A stretch of 64,000 nt of DNA from Trema orientale (GCA_002914845.1 JXTC01000450.1:20158-84157), one strand, 5' to 3'. Counted from the stretch's first letter, positions 1 to 11,231 are shown. The notes: generated by a model not told the origin, from the sequence alone. Program-made: numbers and translations.

Positions 1-1488
1 AGTGTGTGTATATTATATATATTTTATGAAAGGCCCACTTTGCCAGGGTGCATATATGTATGCATCGAAGTATGTAAAATTATGAGTGGAATTTCTCTTT
101 TTCTTCCAAAAAGTTTAAAAAGTTTTAATTTTCCCTGATTTATCAGTTTAAGTCGAGTGGTGCCTGATCTCACTAAATATTTTTACGAATATCCTTAAGT
201 GCGCGTGTGGGATCGGGGGATGTCACAAAATCCAAATATATGTATATATATTAGATCACAGATATTTATATATGTATATCCAATGAACCACAAATATTTA
301 CAAAACAAAATATCCTAAAAATGTTATATTCCCCTATCTAACTCTATATAAGATACAGTAATATTAGGACAACACAAATTACACTGACATGGTATGTTCT
401 TTTAACGACCCAGATTTTGTTCAAAGTAGGATCAATACACATATAAATTGTGGTTAAAAGTTATATGATATCCAATGAGTGCTAGGACAGAGCTAGAAAT
501 TTTTTCCAAAGGGCTTAAACTCAACAAAAAAAGAATTAACAGTTATTAAATATTAAATTGTTCTCAATGAGTTTTCGTGCTCTAAAAGTATTATATGAAA
601 TTTTCATTGTTAAGACTATTGAAGATTTCTTTCTCAATATATAGAAATAAATTGTTATACATTAATATTTCAAAAAAAAAAATTTCATCCTTTAAAAGAG
701 CAGCAGCCTATGCGATTTTTTTATTTTTATTTTTTTGTTTTAGCCAATTCAAGACTTCAATTAAGTTACGGGTTAAACTTGAACTTTGAGGTGATGGTGG
801 CCTTTCAAAAGTTTATGACTTGGTTTTTGTTTAACTTTACTTAATTAACCTAATTTATAAAAAAAATAACAAAAATCTACACTTTTTTTTTTTCAAGAAG
901 ATAAAAATTTAAACTAATATGTGCTATTTTTTTTTTCTTTTTTGCTAAATCTAAAGTGTACTAGGTACTTATATTTGTGAGAGTAATAATATTTTAGTGG
1001 AGGATTAGTTACAATTCTTTTTTGGATTTTTAATTTTTTTGAAAAGATATATAAAAATTGTATTTATAATTTAATAAATACATACACATGTAATATTTTC
1101 AAAGTTTCGGTGGGGCTTACCTCTTAATGGCTCTGTGCCGCAGTGAGTTTGAGTTTCGAGTATAATTCGTAATTTAGACACGTTTGATATATGATTCAGA
1201 AATTAGTTTTGAAGATTTGAAAATTATTTTATCATAACAAATTGTTAAGATAAAATAGTTTCTATATTTGAATAATAAGATTTGAATCTTATACCAAACG
1301 TCTATATTAATGGTGTGAAGATAAAACGTTGTCATATATAATAGCCAGTTGATTTTAAAACCTAGTCTCACTCTTTTCTTTGGAGACTTTGTTAATTTCT
1401 TTTTCCTCTTCATAATTCCGACTTACTAAAGAGAAGATCTTCCATAAATTACACGAGTTTATGATATTTGTAAAAATACACGAGTTTT
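1..1488. other. AT-rich intergenic DNA, no gene seen
   Basis: Very AT-rich sequence with poly-A/T runs and no ORF that looks coding. The short ORFs around 595-789 and 1174-1591 are low-complexity Lys/Ile/Phe-rich translations without recognisable motifs. Confidence 0.6.
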
Positions 1489-2013
1489 TAGGAGTGTTCA
1501 AAATCCGTACGATCTGATCATATCCAATCCGCAAAGTACTGATATCCGCACTTGTGCGGATTGGATTGGATCCAAAAATTGAAATCCGCACTTATGCAGA
1601 TCAGATACTTCTTTTACCTTAAAAAGTAACCAATCAAATCCAATCTGCACTTAATATATAGATTTTTAAATAAAATATATATTATAAATATTTTTTTAAA
1701 AGATTTTAATAGATTGTATTTAATTTTATATGTATATATATGATCAATAATTGGCCAAATTTGTAAAAAATACTCAAATTTGTGCTAAAATTAAATAATC
1801 CAAGACAAAAAATGACATGAAGCCCAATTTTAAGAGCTTATTTATCATGCCAAAGTAATTGATCTAAAGTAACCGATCTAATTCGCACATTTACGGATTG
1901 GATTGCATTAGTTTAAACGTTTTATGTTGATTTGATTAGATAAGAAATCTAAAATCCGCACTAAGATATAAATATGCTAAAAAAGTGCGGATTAGATCAG
2001 ATTAACACCTTTA
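1489..2013. mobile_element. hAT-like non-autonomous element (MITE)
   Basis: The ends are inverted and related: TAGGAGTGTTCAAAATCC on the left and, read from the right, TAAAGGTGTTAATCTGATC. The interior repeats degenerate CCAATCCGCACTT-type motifs on both strands. The flanking 8-mers CGAGTTTT and CAAATTTT match at 6 of 8 positions, as expected for an old 8-bp target duplication. It encodes no protein. The hAT assignment rests on terminal sequence style and TSD length. Confidence 0.5.
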
Positions 2014-2153
2014 CAAATTTTCATCAAAATTGAATGAAACACACCGTTTTTTAGCCATAATTTTAATTAATAATAATTTTGTTCTAATGGCATAGTCTTA
2101 AGGTGCGAGTGTTATTTCGTTATGAACGATGATGTATTATATATTATCAAGTA

Positions 2154-2267
2154 ATCTCGATCGATTCAATATAAAACAATGCAGCCTACCAAAGCAAATT
2201 TGGTCCATACATCTCGATCGATTCAATATAAAACAATCCAGCCTACCAAAGCAAATTTGGTCCATAC
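2154..2267. repeat. 57-bp tandem duplication
   Basis: Two adjacent 57-bp units (2154-2210 and 2211-2267), both starting ATCTCGATCGATTCAATA and ending TTTGGTCCATAC, differ at one position (GCAG versus CCAG). It lies about 1.2 kb beyond the 3' end of the first CYP74 gene. The near identity suggests a recent duplication. Confidence 0.9.
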
Positions 2268-2536
2268 TTGTGATCCATACTGGGACAACTACTACATAAA
2301 GGACAAAGGACAAATTTGATCACAATATCTTATCTCCCACCAAAGCAATCTGAGCCTAAAAGATAAGACATATTCATATATAAGTTATCAATAAATGCGT
2401 CGACAAACATGTATATACATAATTTAAAATTTTTTAGTTGTACCGAACTTTTTTAAACTTTTGTAATTATTTTCAGAAGGAAAAATAAATCTTTTTGTCG
2501 GTAACATTATAAATATTGGATATCTTATACTGTATA

Positions 2537-2694
2537 TTTTTTTTTTAAAAAAAATTAAGCTTAACTAATGACTACTACTTACTACAAATTTAAAAAAAAA
2601 TAGCACACACTCTAACAAAATTTGAATCTCTGACCCCCTAAACTCACACACACACCCCTCAAACCTTCGATTAACTGAGTTAGCCCCAGTTAGC
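2537..2694 (-). mobile_element. tRNA-derived SINE, copy 1
   Basis: Read on the minus strand, it starts GCTAACTGGGGCTAACTCAG, which contains a Pol III A-box-like stretch. About 50 nt on comes a B-box-like GATTCAAAT, and the element ends in a poly-A run (plus-strand T run at 2537-2546). It is clearly related to the better-preserved copy at 6211-6369. No clean target duplication was found, so it is probably older. Confidence 0.7.
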
Positions 2695-3286
2695 GTAAAT
2701 ATAAACATGCAACCCCTTGTACTGTACATTTTACGTAAGCATATAGCATATATGTAATGAAGGTAGAGTCGCTGCGTGTACGTAAATCATTGACTGATGA
2801 TAAACAAGTTCTGATTTGTCGTAGCAAATTAGATAATTAAGCAAACCAATTTTCATAGGAGTAGCACGTTGAATTAAGACTGTCTGGTTTTCATGTAAGT
2901 CCTTTGAGACATGTCACTAACAGTATGGCCACTTAAATAGTCACACGTGGATCAGGTTTAAATCCGCGAGTGCTAAATAGCACAACTCTATTTATATATA
3001 TCATTTAATAGGAAGTAGGTAGTACTAGTTTTAAAATATACTAGAGATTTAACATTTTTGTGGTAAAAGAATTTTATATATATATATATCTCGACTACCA
3101 ACAAAACTAAACTAAATAGATCATGATTTCCAGAATTAAATACGTATTTCACTAGCTACGAAATACACAGAGGTATTAGAGAAAAAAGACCCACATGCAT
3201 AAATCATAACTAGACGGCCGACAGCCGTCAAAGTTACATCAACACCATTCTTGTTATTTCCTCAATAACATTCCCTCTTGCTGGCG

Positions 3287-3292
3287 TTTATT
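3287..3292 (-). terminator. AATAAA poly(A) signal of the first CYP74 gene
   Basis: TTTATT on the plus strand reads AATAAA on the coding strand, about 130 nt beyond the stop codon, a normal 3'-UTR distance for a plant gene. Confidence 0.5.
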
Positions 3293-3423
3293 CCCAAAAA
3301 AAAACACAAAATCACACAGTAAAAAGTTACATTCTCAAACTACAAACAGCCAAGTATATTGTAAGTTACGATCTAGCCGATCCAATCATGAAGTACGATC
3401 ATCATAATCAAATATGCTGATCG

Positions 3424-4917
3424 TTAAACCCCGTTGGATGCCTTGGTCAACGACTTGAACGTAACTTTCGTCCCCACCAAGAACACCTCATCCGAACACG
3501 TAAACGTGTCGTATTTAAGAAAGAAGTCCACCAGCAATACCCTGGCCATCAGCACCACCAGATCCCTCCCCGCGCACTGCTTGTTATCCACCGTTGGATC
3601 CTCGGTCTCCCTCCCATTCGACCAAAACACGTACTTAAGATTCTCCTCAGCTTTCCCCATAAACCTGTACGGCACAAACTTCTCCGGATCCTCGAAAACC
3701 TTCGCGTCTTTGGTCGCGAACGGCTGATACCCGAATATCATCTCCCCCTTCTTGACCTTAAACGACGCGTCGTGGCTCTGGATCACCAGATCCGTCTTGG
3801 CGTGACCGTACTGGAATGGAACCGGAGGCTCGATCCTAAGCACCTCGTAGACCACTGACTTGGTCAGAACCATCTTCTCAATCGCCGCGAAGGTGACCCC
3901 ACCTTCCTGTTTGGCGATTGTCCTGATCTCGTGAGCGAGTTGGCTGTGCAAAGTGGGGCCCGCCCGGCCGACCCACTTGAAGAGGCTCGGGAAAAGGACC
4001 TTCAAGCCTCCGTAGGTGTTAAAGCACGTGAGGAAGATGAGGTTGTGGCAAGCCTCGTCTTTTTCGATCCCGAAAGACTTTGCTTGGTCGAGTATTTCGG
4101 TGGCCGAGGTGGAGAAGGCTTGGTAGATTTTGTTGTACTTTGACTTGACGAGGAAAGGTGGTATAGGAAACGTGTGGATGAGAAGGTCTTCGACGAGCTG
4201 GAGGAGCTTCGGGACTCCTAAGGTTATGAGTGGGACCACTTGCGGGACAAGCCACGTGTCGACTGTGGTGTTGCCGCCGGAACCCAGGACGGTGTCCTTA
4301 GGGCTCTTGCCGCAGAAGAGGTTGAAGACGTACTCGAAGGCGTAGGTGTCGCTTATGGGGTTGAAGTTGACTTCTTTTTTCGATGAGAGTTGGGATTCAA
4401 GGGTTTTGAAAAGCTCGGTTAGGGATTTTCTCAGAAGAGGGATGAAGTTGTCGTGTTTGGAAGCGAGGACGGAGAGGAAGTAGCCCTTTAGGGCTTTGTG
4501 CTTGGGCTCGGAAGGGTCGAGGAAGGAGAGGATACGGTAGCCACCGGTGAAGCCGGTGGACGGCATGTAAGTGCCGTCGAAAACGTCCTTCTTTTCAACT
4601 TTGGTCATGTCGAAGAGGACCGGGAAACTGGCTGCGTCAAGGAGGACAATGACCTTAGGGTCTTTAGCCATGAAGGGACCCGGAGGCATGTTTGATCGGA
4701 AGATTGTGGAGTTGTATTGGGTCATTCGGGCACGAAAGAACTCGTCCCGGCCTTGGTTGTAGTAGAAGTCCCATCGGTCTTTTATGGCGCCGATAAACGG
4801 CAAGCCATAACTCCCTGGGATCTCTTTTAGTGGAAGATCTTCCTTAAAGGTGTCATGATCGGATGGTGATTGTTCTTCGAGTTGGGATAGGATTGAGTAA
4901 GAAGATAGTGAAGACAT
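3424..4917 (-). CDS. CYP74 cytochrome P450 (CYP74C-like AOS/HPL family)
   Basis: Intronless 497-aa CYP74 protein. This family uses fatty-acid hydroperoxides from lipoxygenases, without O2 or a reductase, to make allene oxides, aldehydes/hemiacetals or divinyl ethers. Visible landmarks are the N-terminal LPLKEIPGSYGLPFIG (28-43), the MPPGPF segment (77-82), F113 in VFDGTYMPS (the position equivalent to Arabidopsis AOS F137), the I-helix block TCFNTYGG (297-304) with the conserved Asn300, the ExxR pair E358/R361, and the heme loop NKQCAGRD with Cys448. The in-frame ORF runs 61 codons upstream, but that stretch contains a TATA box and has no conservation, so I start at the ATG at 4917. The N-terminal 30 residues are Ser-rich but shorter than a typical CYP74A transit peptide. 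CYP74C membership is inferred from overall resemblance, and product specificity cannot be read from sequence. The TCF in place of AGF in the I-helix is unusual. Confidence 0.93.
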   Translation of the reverse strand: MSSLSSYSILSQLEEQSPSDHDTFKEDLPLKEIPGSYGLPFIGAIKDRWDFYYNQGRDEFFRARMTQYNSTIFRSNMPPGPFMAKDPKVIVLLDAASFPVLFDMTKVEKKDVFDGTYMPSTGFTGGYRILSFLDPSEPKHKALKGYFLSVLASKHDNFIPLLRKSLTELFKTLESQLSSKKEVNFNPISDTYAFEYVFNLFCGKSPKDTVLGSGGNTTVDTWLVPQVVPLITLGVPKLLQLVEDLLIHTFPIPPFLVKSKYNKIYQAFSTSATEILDQAKSFGIEKDEACHNLIFLTCFNTYGGLKVLFPSLFKWVGRAGPTLHSQLAHEIRTIAKQEGGVTFAAIEKMVLTKSVVYEVLRIEPPVPFQYGHAKTDLVIQSHDASFKVKKGEMIFGYQPFATKDAKVFEDPEKFVPYRFMGKAEENLKYVFWSNGRETEDPTVDNKQCAGRDLVVLMARVLLVDFFLKYDTFTCSDEVFLVGTKVTFKSLTKASNGV

Positions 4918-5024
4918 TTTTTTTTTAACTTGAAATAGTAAGAAATGGGGAAGTGTAAAGTAGTATAGTAATGTAGAAATAGTAGTATAGAGTGTGTTAC
5001 TTGTTTTGCCTTTGTATGTTGGTC

Positions 5025-5032
5025 TATTTATA
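5025..5032 (-). promoter_or_regulatory. TATA box of the first CYP74 gene
   Basis: TATAAATA on the minus strand, inside CTATAAATAG, about 110 nt upstream of the ATG at 4917. Transcription would start near 4995 and leave a leader of about 75-80 nt. Its position argues against the longer N-terminal ORF extension. Confidence 0.65.
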
Positions 5033-5218
5033 GTTGTGTTCTTGCAATGGACAGAAGGCTCGTTAATGATTCGATCTTGATATTTTGATATTGGGTGCAT
5101 GAAAATTTATTGCTGGTGATTAAAAGGAGAAAAAGAAAAACAATAAGAATAATTAAAACGTGTGCATTGTAAAAGAAAGTAGTTGAGATGGTCCTGTTTA
5201 GTCTGTAAAATAGTTTTA

Positions 5219-5224
5219 CACGTG
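5219..5224 (-). promoter_or_regulatory. G-box (CACGTG) upstream of the first CYP74 gene
   Basis: Palindromic CACGTG about 190 bp upstream of the TATA box. bZIP and bHLH (MYC2-type) factors bind this core in plant promoters, and jasmonate or wound control would fit an oxylipin gene. One hexamer is weak evidence. Confidence 0.35.
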
Positions 5225-5259
5225 GATTAAGTGGATCTTGGATTAATATATCCATCAGA

Positions 5260-6197
5260 TAAACGAAAATGTTAATGTCCGACTGATTGAAACAAATTTG
5301 TTTTTTTAAACAATATTATGAACGCAACTTGTAATACCGCTAAAATTGATGACCATATATATATATATTGAATTATTATCTTTTCGTCATAATATAATTT
5401 GAATAGTTGAGAAAAAAATAAATAAATATTAATTATTTAATATTTTTTTCTCCATCATTTACATAAAAATATGTGTTTGGTAAATTTTAATTATGTATAA
5501 ATTGGTAAAAAAAAATAAATACCCGTGCCCAGTATCGTAAAAGCTATTTAACACTTGCCAAAACATTACGACGTAGCTACATCTACGTCTTTGTTTCTTT
5601 CGCTCAATAAAGAGGAAAATTATTATATATTTATAAGTTTTTATTTCATATCAATAGCTATGACAATAAAGTGTCAGTACAGTGTTCCTTATCTAAATCC
5701 AGAAAACAACAGTAATACTATTAAATTATTAACTTACCGAGTTATATTACATTTATTGCTGTAATTTAAAAGAGCTGACAATGTGTTAAACTATCTGTAT
5801 GGCCAAAAAGACGTGTTTATGTAAAAGACCTTATTATATCTGTTTTTCTGTCTGAAAAAGTGAAAAATGAATTTACTTTTTTTCGAGTAAAAAAATGAAT
5901 TTAATTTATTTTAAAGTAGGAGTTAATTAATAATTTTTATTTATTATAAATTAAAAGAAAATATTTACTATTATCTAATCTCTACTGCATCAAGAATAAT
6001 AAATTTTTAGGTCTATCTCTGGGTCGAATCTAAAACCAACATCATCCAAATAATAAGTACTCTTACCACTTAAGTCAACCTACCTCCTAAAAAATGAATT
6101 CAATTTATTAGTAATATTACTGGCGGTGGCGATAAATCCGGATATATTTGTAACTTCACTTTTGATAACGATGAATGCGGATATTTAAAGTGATAAA
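5260..6197. other. Intergenic, no gene seen
   Basis: AT-rich spacer upstream of the first CYP74 gene. No coding ORF, RNA gene or recognisable mobile element was seen apart from short (TA)n tracts near 5358. Confidence 0.5.
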
Positions 6198-6210
6198 ATA
6201 TTATAAAAAC

Positions 6211-6369
6211 TTTTTTTTTTTTTTAAAGTGGGACTTAACTAATGACCGCCACTTACTACAAATTAAAGGAAAATAACACACACACTCTACCAAAGTTTGA
6301 ACCCCTGACCCCCCAAACTCACACACACATTCCATAAACCTTGTACCAACTGAGCTAGCCCCAGTTGGC
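6211..6369 (-). mobile_element. tRNA-derived SINE, copy 2, with 16-bp target duplication
   Basis: On the minus strand it begins GCCAACTGGGGCTAGCTCAG, followed by TTGGTACAAGG (A-box region), then GGTTCAAACT (B-box) and a 3' A-tail (T run 6211-6224). It is flanked by perfect 16-bp direct repeats, ATATTATAAAAACTTT, at 6198-6213 (overlapping the tail) and 6370-6385, the signature of LINE-assisted retroposition. It belongs to the same family as 2537-2694. Confidence 0.88.
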
Positions 6370-6651
6370 ATATTATAAAAACTTTAAAACTTCGCCACCA
6401 ACAAAGTAAGCACCGCTCGGGCTGGCCTGATTCTTGTGTGTATAGTCATGGGTTTGGTATTTGAGTTAATAATTTGGTGGGGGCCAACCAATAACAGTAA
6501 ATGACAAATATGTATATTAAATAATAACTGAATTATATATAAATATATTACTTTACTTGATAACTTTTTGCCCTAAAGTTGAAACGTAACTGATCAGTAT
6601 GATTTAGATAATAATTATCATGTGTAGATGACAGAGATTTTTTATATTGGA

Positions 6652-6755
6652 GGCTGCTATAGTAAGGGCGTCCCTACGTAAGGCCTCTGTTTATACACCG
6701 TTTGATGGAAATCTGTCAAGCCTTACGTAGGGAGGCCTCTACTGTAGACGCGCCC
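6652..6755. mobile_element. Small GC-rich MITE, CCCTACGTA family, copy 1
   Basis: A roughly 105-bp element with inverted arms. The left arm holds AGTAAGGGCGTCCCTACGTA and the right arm, read inverted, CAGTAGAGGCCTCCCTACGT. TTATATT occurs in both flanks, compatible with a target duplication. The second family member lies in PAC2 intron 5 (39806-39978). Confidence 0.7.
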
Positions 6756-6759
6756 TGTT

Positions 6760-7615
6760 ATATTACCACGAATTATAATGATTGTAAACAATTGTACATT
6801 TTAAAGCACTTAAAAGACATTAATTGCGTAAACCTCTGAGTTCAGTTGCATTCACTGGGTTCACCTTGTGTACTGCTATGTTCATACATATAAGCATTAT
6901 AACTGGGCCAGAACCCTACAGATGTAGATTCCTGATCTCCCGATCTCTGCCATTTTTTTTTTCCCCTCAAATCATGATAGGGCTCGTGATCAAAATCTAT
7001 CGATACATAGATAAATTATAGATGGGCTTCGTTCTGGCAAGTACGTCAGTGGCACCAGTTCCAGTGTCAAATTCATGGGATGGTACAACGTCACAATTAA
7101 AAAAAAATAAAAAACAAACTATTATTGCAAATTAATTTTCATTTTTGCGAAATAATTTGGTTGGATTATTATCATCAAAATTTATCTGTCAGAAAAGGGG
7201 GAAAAAATAATCGGATGGTCCCCTCTCCATTTTCAACGACATACATGGGTCCCACTGGATTCTAAAATTTGTGCGAGTTCAAGGGTGTGAAGACCACTAT
7301 ATATCATCACTTAGTACCGTATCAATTCACATAACTTTCCTTCGGGTAATTTGCAAGAGCACATTGTCCGTCGTTTTTAGATCTTGCTAAACGTTGGTGT
7401 AGATTTTTATCCTTAACCAGTGTGTATCACACGCCTTTAATTAGTCTTTCGAATGATTCTAAAAACTAGATTTATTCTAGGAATTCGTCCGTACAGATTT
7501 GAATAAAGTTATAAATGAATTTTTTATTAAATATCATGTAAGACACTGATGTCTGATGAACTGGTTATTTAGATGTCTTGAACTTATTACTTTGTTAGTC
7601 TTTTGGATGCGTTTT
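6760..7615. other. Intergenic, no gene seen
   Basis: No coding region or repeat structure recognised. The ORF at 6824-7021 has no family resemblance. Confidence 0.45.
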
Positions 7616-8813
7616 TATTTGAATTTTATTTGTTTTGACTTTATTTTAAGGGGAATATTGGAGCTGTTGGAGAACCATTGAGATTTAGAGGAAAATTTGG
7701 TGCATAATTTATTAAAAGAGACAGAGAAGAGACAATTATTTGACGCATGACTGTATGAATGAGTAATGTGGCACTCCTGCAATCAAGACCTTGGCCATTT
7801 GGCTGAGCCTTTAGTGTCGCAATGCTGCATCAGGAAGAACCTAGGCCAAAGAACCCGAGAGCAGAATGCCGCGACACTAGGAGAAGGAAGTGTTGTAGCA
7901 CTTGAAGTTGAGGTTTCCTGTTTTCAATTGATGTTGTTTTCAAGTTTCCAATTCTGCTCAAGAACTACATAAAGGATTTTTCAAGGGCTTATATGGGGAC
8001 TTTTTTTGGCAAATGCAAGGAAGCAAACAAATGAGAGCTTTTGGGTACGGTGACAAAGACGAATGAATCCAGACACGAAGGAGCTTGATTCTGACTCCAA
8101 ATTCTGGTTTTTTCTTCTTTAACTCAATATATTTAAGAATATCTTTATGAGTATTCTTACTTTTATCATGAACTAAATTATTTTCTCTAGGAGAATGATG
8201 TAACCTATATATCAGACACTATATTTTGATTGTCAATTTATTATTGAGAAGTTTTTATTCAATTTATTTTTGTATCTTATTTTTCATGCTTTTAATTGTC
8301 TGATTACTAATTAATTGATTTATTACATAGAATTCGTTAAGAGAGAGAGAGAGAGAATTTTAAATACGACCTTTGAATAATATAACATAGGATTTTATAG
8401 AGTTTGGGAGGCTTGTAATTCCATTGAAGTCAACCAGAAAGAATAATAGCATCTAATGAATTCTTATTAATTTTCTTGATTTTTATAAAGATGTCGAAAT
8501 CAGTTTCTAAGAATATTCACTCGGCACTCGAAAGAGGGAGTTGAACAAATTAAGGTTCTTAATTTATAAACTTGGAGATTGATTAGTAATAAGTTAGAAT
8601 GAAAAGCATAGTAGAGAACTAGGTGAAATCGAATCTCTAGAGCTTTTACATATTGATTGTCCTTTCCTTTGCAATTTTGAGTTTTGCTTTATTTTCTTGG
8701 CGTTAATCTTTAGTGGAATATTTTCATTAACAAATTATTCACTTTTTTAAATAAAATTAGGATTTCTCTAATTATAGTACTTAGTGAAATTGAATTACAA
8801 TCCATGTGCATAC
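7616..8813. mobile_element. Degraded LTR-like repeat
   Basis: The stretch has the texture of the solo LTRs at about 24313-25515 and 55220-56785: a GC-richer patch with TGTCGCAATGCTGCATC and GCCGCGACACT motifs near 7814-7885, then long AT-rich sequence. No ORF is preserved. Boundaries are unclear, and the minus-strand LTR at 8814 appears to be inserted at its right side. Confidence 0.35.
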
Positions 8814-9013
8814 TGTTGGTATTTACCTAACGCTTAGGAAAAAACATATATGCATGCAAAACTATGGAGAAACACATGATCACATTATGAACGTAGCGAA
8901 AAAATAGCAGATTTAGGTTTTAAAATTTTTTACATGAAAAGAATTTTCATAACTATAGAATATGCATATATCATATACAGGATCATGTATAACATAAATC
9001 AAATCTAGATGCA
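8814..9013 (-). mobile_element. Old minus-strand LTR, 3' part (split by the copia element)
   Basis: Read on the minus strand, this is the terminal piece, ending GGTAAATACCAACA, of an LTR whose start is at 19593. The two pieces join cleanly across the copia element at the CAAAC target site. It is homologous, in inverted orientation, to the end of the copy at 21697-23450 (shared TGCATCTAGATTTGATTTA). Confidence 0.7.
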
Positions 9014-9018
9014 CAAAC

Positions 9019-10686
9019 TGTTGGAAATATGCCCTAGAAAGCAGTTTCTTTGTTTGGCATTTTAAACAATATTTATTGGATTTAAGTGTTATCTATTTGT
9101 TGTTAATAAATTCCATATTATGTCCCAATTATATACATGTGATGTTTATGTTTTCTATTATATAAATGTCTAAAAGTTTCCATGACTAATAATGAGTAAT
9201 AAAGAATTGTTCGTGTGAAGTGTTCACATGTGGGAGACTAAATTCTTTATTTCATTATATCTAAATTAAAAGTTCACATTCTGCAAATAAAGATGGAATA
9301 CTTTATTTTGCCATAGAATGTAGTGTTGTCTATTTCAACAGGATTGATGAAGTCTCCAATAATCGAAGTATCTGACTTCGGATAGAAACACTAGTGCTTT
9401 ATAAGAAAGTTATAAGTGCATTAAACTGGACCAAGTGAAAATAGAATTTGAGGTTAAGTGCCGTAACTCAATATTCTATCTTTCACTAATCTAGCACTAT
9501 TGCAAGATTACCTTAATCCTAGTGATTATCAGACTTGCTTTCATGAGTTTTATCATTTTAACTTACTAAATGACTAGTTCTGATTATATGGTTCGAACTC
9601 CGGTATCTTGGAAGATAAGATTTGTGAATTGACGAGAACGCCCTTCATGATTTGGATACCACACATATAATGTCACTTTGAGTTTTTTCAAGGACTTGGA
9701 TAATAAAAACCAGGCGCCAGGTATTCACTTTGTGAATTTGACTGTGTTTGTAAAGGCAGTTACAAACACCATAGTCAATTATTATCCATTAGATGAAAAA
9801 TGGCAACTCAAAGGTAAACATGTACTAGAGGGATAATACGGTAATTTCACCTCACTAGTACGGCATTGTATCGGCGGTATATCTGCAGGTATAGTATATG
9901 CTAAATAGATCAAGTTAATTAAAGTGTTAATTAGCTTTACAGAAAATATATGAAATTTAGTTTAAGAGTGCAATATTGGGCCTATAATGGAGTGCCCCAT
10001 TATTAATGGACAAGGCCCTGTCATAATTAAGAGTTAATTATGCCTGTGGGCAGTTGGCCCATTGGAGCTTAGATTATTTGGATCCATAAGGTCCCCTGTC
10101 TAGCTCACATATAGCCCAATACTAATTGGATGGTCAGTTGAGCCCAATAAGCCCACTAGGGTTTACATCTCTCTAGTACTTAAGAGAAAAGTTCTCCGAA
10201 ACCTGCACACAAGAGCTACAAACCTACTACATGTACAGAAACTGTGCTTGGCGTGAAACAGAGAGAAAAAGAGATAGTGAGAGTGACGAACCACCGTGGG
10301 AGAAGTCCTGTGTTCGTTCATGGCCGCCGAGGGAGAGATACCCATGGCCGTAGACGTGCAATCAAGGAGAAAGAAGAGCGTCTTCCGGATCGTCTGCTCA
10401 TCTCTCATTGGGAATCGAGAAGGTGCCCACACACCGGATCATTCAACGGGCTCCAGAGAATAGACGGGAAGGCTCAATGGTTGTGAAGCGCTTCCAGGTT
10501 TTATCTAAACTAAGATTCATGAATTGATTTATGTTAGATCAACAATCCTGTTTATTTTATTTTATAAAATTTCAAGAAAATTTTTAAAATACCAATTCCG
10601 CTGCGTTCTTAATTTGTTTACAAAATTACGGAAATAGTTTTCGGTAAAATCGTTTTTCAAAAATTTAGTTTTCGAAAAATCCAGCA
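9019..10686 (+). repeat. 5' LTR of the copia element
   Basis: 1668 bp, TG...CA ends, collinear with 16333-18000. ORFs inside it (for example 10244-10486, repeated as 17558-17794) exist only because the LTR is duplicated and are not genes. Confidence 0.95.
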
Positions 10687-10687
10687 A

Positions 10688-10705
10688 TTAGTATCAGAGC
10701 CAAGG
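10688..10705 (+). other. Primer binding site (tRNA-iMet) of the copia element
   Basis: TTAGTATCAGAGCCAAGG lies one base after the 5' LTR and matches the common plant PBS TGGTATCAGAGC complementary to initiator tRNA-Met, with one mismatch in its first bases. Confidence 0.85.
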
Positions 10706-11071
10706 TTTTCGATGATCTAGTATATTTTGTTCATGTTTATTCTCTTATATTTGATGATCTTTGATTTCCATGGTGATCTCTGTGGTTATGTTTGGTCTTG
10801 TTCGTATTTATGAGTATGCTCTCCCATGTACGCTAATCATTAGATTCAATGAGTTTGAATGATTTAGAGATTAGATGTTACTACGTTTATGATCATGTGA
10901 TGTGTTTTTGATTTTTCATTCTAGCATGTTCTTGATTTTTCTATAAATGTTATTTTATGTTCTTGATAAAAGTGTTTATAGAAAATGATTTGATCTTTAA
11001 TTGTGTTATAGTTTTTTAGAAAAACTGTTAACAATGTTGCTATGGATTTTTCGGATTCGGAGATGCTNTGA

Positions 11072-11231
11072 GCCACATGGGTGTTTCGCAAGTACGTGGA
11101 TGCATAGAATTTGTCCCATACATAGCCATGCATATGCCGTCTTGCATGTTGGCCGCATGGACGTCTCGCGAGTACGTGGATGCATAGAATTTGTCCCATG
11201 CGTAGTCATGCATACGCCGTCTCGTACGCTT
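11072..11231 (+). repeat. 80-bp tandem repeat, GC-rich leader
   Basis: Two 80-bp units (11072-11151, 11152-11231) share AGTACGTGGATGCATAGAAT and TTTGTCCCAT. The patch is GC-rich inside an otherwise AT-rich element. ORFs across it on both strands are by-products of the repeat. A single N lies just upstream at 11068. Confidence 0.85.

Noticed and set aside
3434-4762. Plus-strand ORFs of 63-97 codons opposite the first CYP74 gene
   Set aside because: Antisense shadows of a GC-richer coding region. No motifs of their own. The same applies to 29009-30356 opposite the second gene.
4918-5100. 61-codon in-frame extension upstream of the first CYP74 ATG
   Set aside because: It contains a TATAAATA box at the expected promoter distance and encodes no CYP74-like or convincing transit-peptide sequence. 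The ATG at 4917 matches family length.
10163-10486. Arg/His-rich ORFs (80-89 codons) in the copia 5' LTR and their repeats at 17477-17794
   Set aside because: Present in both LTRs at equivalent positions. They are part of the LTR and have no known domain.
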